Shown: positions 61,028 through 64,000 of the stretch, piece by piece
How positions within the stretch are numbered: position 1 is the first letter of the stretch
Layout of the letters: each line of letters opens with the position of its first letter
Assembly (NCBI GenBank): GCA_021771755.1
Contig: JAETOL010000002.1
Location: 62,001 to 126,000 of the forward strand
Source: Lachnospiraceae bacterium
Lineage (GTDB): Bacteria > Bacillota > Clostridia > Lachnospirales > Lachnospiraceae
Length of the DNA stretch: 64,000 nt
Direction of reading: 5' to 3'
Translations under genes and position numbers: made by a program
The notes under the pieces: generated by a model
The model's input: the letters and a program-made list of their open reading frames with translations, nothing else
Told to the model about the DNA's origin: nothing
The model's database searches: none

Positions 61028-62443
61028 ATGTCATATTTTGATAGCTTGAATGATAAATTTTTTAATCCATTTTGCTGCAGAAACCGTGAGGTTTATTTTG
61101 AAAGTATTAGTCTGCTTATTGAAAAATCGAAGGAAATTCCGATTCTGTATGAGACGGATGCCAGACAGTGCTTAATTATCTATTTGCAGAATTGTATGTA
61201 TTCTATAGAGACGGAAGATATCGGTGAGGAGATCAGCAGCGTGCGGAGTCCGCAGGAAAATGCATCCGCCATTTTACGATATTTTCGCACATGCGGCTGG
61301 ATTACACCGAAGGAAATCGGGCGTACCGGAGATAACATCGCTTCCGTTTCCGCTTACTGCCGCAAATTAATTGATGCGATTCATCGAATTTTTGATCAGG
61401 ATACGAACAGCACAATCACAAATCATATTTTTTCCATTTATGAGATCCTGAAAACATCTCTGGGAAAAGACAGTGCCCGTGCGATCCGACCGTATTCCAA
61501 TATCCTTGTGCCTCTGGTCGAAAATGAATGCGACCTGAAAAATGAACTTCTAATCTTAAAAGACAGTATTCGTGAGATCATGCGTGCCGTTATGAAAATG
61601 CCGGATGTAAATAGTTTCGGACAGTTTCTGATCAAAGATGAGATGCTGACACGTTTTTTTAATGACTATTTCTTTATAAAAAAGAGCGGTCTGATTCCCT
61701 CCTATATTTCTGAGATTGCCCGAATGCTGCGTCGGCTCAGACGTTCGGAACTGTATGATAAAATGCTGAGCGAATATAGAAAACTGAAGAATAACGATGA
61801 ATTCAGGGCAAAAGAAATCATTGACCGTCAGTTTGGCGAAATGGAAAGTTTTATCAACTTTGAATATGAACAGGAAATGAACTATATTGATAACAAAATC
61901 AATACCTACTACAATTTGTATGCGACCCGCATGATGCTGGTGCTAAGCAACGGCACCAATCTTGAACATGTCATAAACCGGATTCTGATGCTGTTAAAAG
62001 ATATGGACGAGGAGAACCGGGAGTTTGTTTTGCAGCAGCTGGCGCAGACGCATCAGCTGCAAAGTGTCGGATTTATCAGCAGAAAATCTTTTGAGCGTCG
62101 GAAAAAGGCCAATCCGAACCTGAAAAATGCCGGAATTGTTATGGATGAACTTTCGGAGGAAGAGAGACAGCGGCTGACAGATGAACTGATAACGGAGACA
62201 CCGGACCGATACAGTCTTGATCATGTAAAAGATTACTTTGACCGGATGACGTTCTTAAGGGATAAGCTGCGTGTGGATGAATGCGGCGTGCGTACAAGGG
62301 ACGATGCGATGATGGTGGCTGCCAGTATGATCTATTCGGGCACAGCCGGATTTCCATATGAGGTAGAGTTCGAAGAGGGAACCGTTGAGACAGAAGTTGC
62401 AACAATCAGCAAAATCAGTATAAAGAGGAAATGCGATGAGTGA
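61028..62443 (+). CDS. jetA: Wadjet component JetA (DUF5716-like)
   Basis: 471 aa, soluble and helical. The start SYFDSLNDKFFNPFCCRNRE and the position right before a DUF4194 gene and an SMC-like gene identify it as JetA, the kleisin-like subunit of Wadjet. Wadjet recognises and cuts small circular plasmids by loop extrusion. Its stop overlaps the jetB start by 8 bp, so the two are coupled. The type (I, II or III) cannot be fixed by eye. Confidence 0.82.
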   Translation: MSYFDSLNDKFFNPFCCRNREVYFESISLLIEKSKEIPILYETDARQCLIIYLQNCMYSIETEDIGEEISSVRSPQENASAILRYFRTCGWITPKEIGRTGDNIASVSAYCRKLIDAIHRIFDQDTNSTITNHIFSIYEILKTSLGKDSARAIRPYSNILVPLVENECDLKNELLILKDSIREIMRAVMKMPDVNSFGQFLIKDEMLTRFFNDYFFIKKSGLIPSYISEIARMLRRLRRSELYDKMLSEYRKLKNNDEFRAKEIIDRQFGEMESFINFEYEQEMNYIDNKINTYYNLYATRMMLVLSNGTNLEHVINRILMLLKDMDEENREFVLQQLAQTHQLQSVGFISRKSFERRKKANPNLKNAGIVMDELSEEERQRLTDELITETPDRYSLDHVKDYFDRMTFLRDKLRVDECGVRTRDDAMMVAASMIYSGTAGFPYEVEFEEGTVETEVATISKISIKRKCDE

Positions 62444-63101
62444 TATCAGTTTACAGATTACAATAAAAGAAGAGAATGGTATTTTATTTAAAAGATGTGT
62501 TCGAAAATTGCTGGAATCTACATTTATTCTCAGGGAGAAGGATGAGAAATTATTTTCCTTTGTATCCAGAGAATCAAACCGACAGGACATTTCCGAATAT
62601 CTTCGGATGATAGGCTTTGATATTCTGGTGGATGTAAAAACGGGTGTCAGTATGCTGATTGTCAGCGAAGAGGATGAGGAAACAGTGGGACTGAAACGTG
62701 CGAATGTAATTACATTTTCCACGCTCCAGTATCACATGCTTCTGGTTTTGTGGAAGGTCTATCTGGAAAATCTGGGATATAACGAAGGAAATTTTGTCAC
62801 AAAGGGTGATTTGATTGATAAAATTAAATCTTACGGCGTTGTACCGACGAAACAGGAACTGGGTGCGGCTTTTAAACTGTTCAAAAAGTACAGTCTGATT
62901 AATTTTGACGAGGATGATCATGGGGAGGATATGAAAATTCAGCTCTATCCCTCCTTGCAGTTTGGCTGGGATATTCCGCAGTTCCAGACGGTTGCAGATG
63001 AATATCTGAAACGGAATGAGACGGAGGAAGAAACTGCTGACAATTCTGAAGAGGAAATACAGCAGATAAGTTTAGAAGATTATGAGGAGGACGAGGTATG
63101 A
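62436..63101 (+). CDS. jetB: Wadjet component JetB (DUF4194-like)
   Basis: 221 aa. A winged-helix protein of the MukE-like kind (STFILREKDEKLFSFVSRE, YEILVDVKTGVS-type middle, LLVLWKVYLENLGYNE) with a very acidic C-terminus. JetB is the kite subunit that binds JetA and JetC. The stop overlaps the jetC start in ATGA, so translation is coupled. Confidence 0.82.
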   Translation: MSDISLQITIKEENGILFKRCVRKLLESTFILREKDEKLFSFVSRESNRQDISEYLRMIGFDILVDVKTGVSMLIVSEEDEETVGLKRANVITFSTLQYHMLLVLWKVYLENLGYNEGNFVTKGDLIDKIKSYGVVPTKQELGAAFKLFKKYSLINFDEDDHGEDMKIQLYPSLQFGWDIPQFQTVADEYLKRNETEEETADNSEEEIQQISLEDYEEDEV

Positions 63102-64000
63102 TTATATTGAAAAAAGTCCGCCTAATTAATTGGTATGGATTTTCCAATGTTACTGCGCCTATCGGCCTTTTTACACTGATCGCAGGAAAAAACGGAAATG
63201 GGAAGTCGGTTATGTTGGATGCTATTAAATATGCTGCATTTGGCGATACGATTTTTAACAAATCATCAGAAAACAAAGGAAGCAGAACACTTTCTTCGTA
63301 TACCAGAGGGCTTCTTGATGCAACGGCCGGAACCTATATGCGTCCGGCCGACAAGGCGCCCAATGTATATAGCCATATTGTACAGGAATATTATGATGAT
63401 GTGGAAGAAAAGTTCTTTATTCTCGGAGCAGTGATTGAGACGAATGCTTCAAACAACTGTCAGACTCTGAGATATGTTGCGGACAAAACATCTCTGGATG
63501 ATATGGAACATCTATATGTGCAAAATGGAATGAAAATGCCATATTCCGCTTCACAGCTGCAAAAAAAATATGGACTTACTCTGCTTCTGCGGGAACCGGG
63601 AATTCAGAAGTTTATGCAGATGACCGGCCTGAAGCTGAATATCAATCAGGTAAATGCCTATCTTCGGAAACTGCGCGGCATTATGTCTTATGATCCCAAT
63701 GCGAAAATTGATAAATTCATCAGAGAGAGCGTTCTGGAGGAACGAAATGTGGACTTTACCAAACTGATTGAGGCAAAAGGGAACATTGAGCGGTTGAATG
63801 ATACCTTTTCCCTGATTCAGGAAGAGATTGAGGAGCTGGAAAAAATCCTGAGTGAATATGATACCTGTGAAAATGAGAAGAATCGTCTGCTGGCGGATGA
63901 TATTAAGATTGTTTACCGACGGATGAAAAGATTAAATGTAGAGATTGAGGAAAAGATCCGTGAGCAGAATATTGCATCTAGGAAAAAGAGTGAGATGGTA
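63098..64000 (+). CDS. jetC: Wadjet component JetC, SMC/MukB-like ATPase (partial)
   Basis: The first 301 codons, open to the window edge and missing from the ORF track. The head domain starts with MIILKKVRLINWYGF and Walker A AGKNGNGKSV at 29-38; it is followed by a helical start of the coiled coil (LIEAKGNIERLNDTFSLI, EEIEELEKILSEY). JetC is the motor subunit that extrudes plasmid DNA. It overlaps jetB by 4 bp. The partner nuclease jetD would lie beyond the edge. Confidence 0.88.
   Translation, partial: MIILKKVRLINWYGFSNVTAPIGLFTLIAGKNGNGKSVMLDAIKYAAFGDTIFNKSSENKGSRTLSSYTRGLLDATAGTYMRPADKAPNVYSHIVQEYYDDVEEKFFILGAVIETNASNNCQTLRYVADKTSLDDMEHLYVQNGMKMPYSASQLQKKYGLTLLLREPGIQKFMQMTGLKLNINQVNAYLRKLRGIMSYDPNAKIDKFIRESVLEERNVDFTKLIEAKGNIERLNDTFSLIQEEIEELEKILSEYDTCENEKNRLLADDIKIVYRRMKRLNVEIEEKIREQNIASRKKSEMV

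Noticed and set aside
1-64000. tRNA, rRNA or complete prophage
   Set aside because: Intergenic regions were read on both strands and no cloverleaf, rRNA sequence or phage structural gene was recognised; this was done by eye, not with a search tool.

Overview
The window looks like chromosome of a spore-forming, anaerobic gut Lachnospiraceae, Blautia-like but not assignable to species from this sequence. The evidence is moderate GC, many AGGAGG-type ribosome sites, sporulation and germination genes (spmB, sipL, a GerA operon, spoIIID), a FeoA-FeoB fusion, YesM/YesN signalling and many MerR, GNAT and DUF families typical of Clostridia. No tRNA, rRNA or CRISPR array was seen.

Layout. 0-6 kb: a partial HD protein, a MATE exporter behind an attenuator-like leader, a DUF2975/XRE pair, an S66 peptidase, an Rpn-type nuclease, an orphan spmB and an acyltransferase. 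6-15 kb: a PrcB-like lipoprotein and sipL behind a sigma-E-like promoter, ispE, a GntR regulator, a GerA operon whose second gene fuses the B and C subunits, murI and a DUF1934 gene. 15-21 kb: an envelope cluster with two tandem NodB-like paralogues, a secreted trigger-factor-like lipoprotein and a third polysaccharide deacetylase. 21-32 kb: an amylase and glgB, a small conserved protein, two different CobW-type GTPases, pth-mfd and a PrsA-like lipoprotein. 32-42 kb: a DUF4317 gene, a phosphoribosyltransferase, and a YesN/YesM two-component system with three sugar-binding proteins but no transporter genes, then hsp20 under a CIRCE-like operator. 42-51 kb: housekeeping genes, an OmpR-type two-component system, a GH13 glucosidase and feoAB.

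50.7-57 kb holds two MerR regulators. Each faces a divergent operon whose promoter has a 19-bp spacer filled by a near-perfect dyad, the MerR hallmark. The first operon (GNAT plus heterodimeric ABC exporter) is decaying: one subunit has a nonsense codon and the other at least three lesions. The second controls a YitT-like membrane protein.

From about 57.3 kb to the right edge lies an island. A sigma-E-type promoter leads into spoIIID, but homology stops right after the helix-turn-helix and foreign sequence follows. The island carries a twice-frameshifted unknown gene, a small ICE-type ORF, an AlbA_2/Schlafen-type protein and the start of a Wadjet (jetA-jetB-jetC) anti-plasmid operon running off the edge. 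The most interesting possibility is that a defence island has inserted into, or reversibly interrupts, a sporulation regulator gene.
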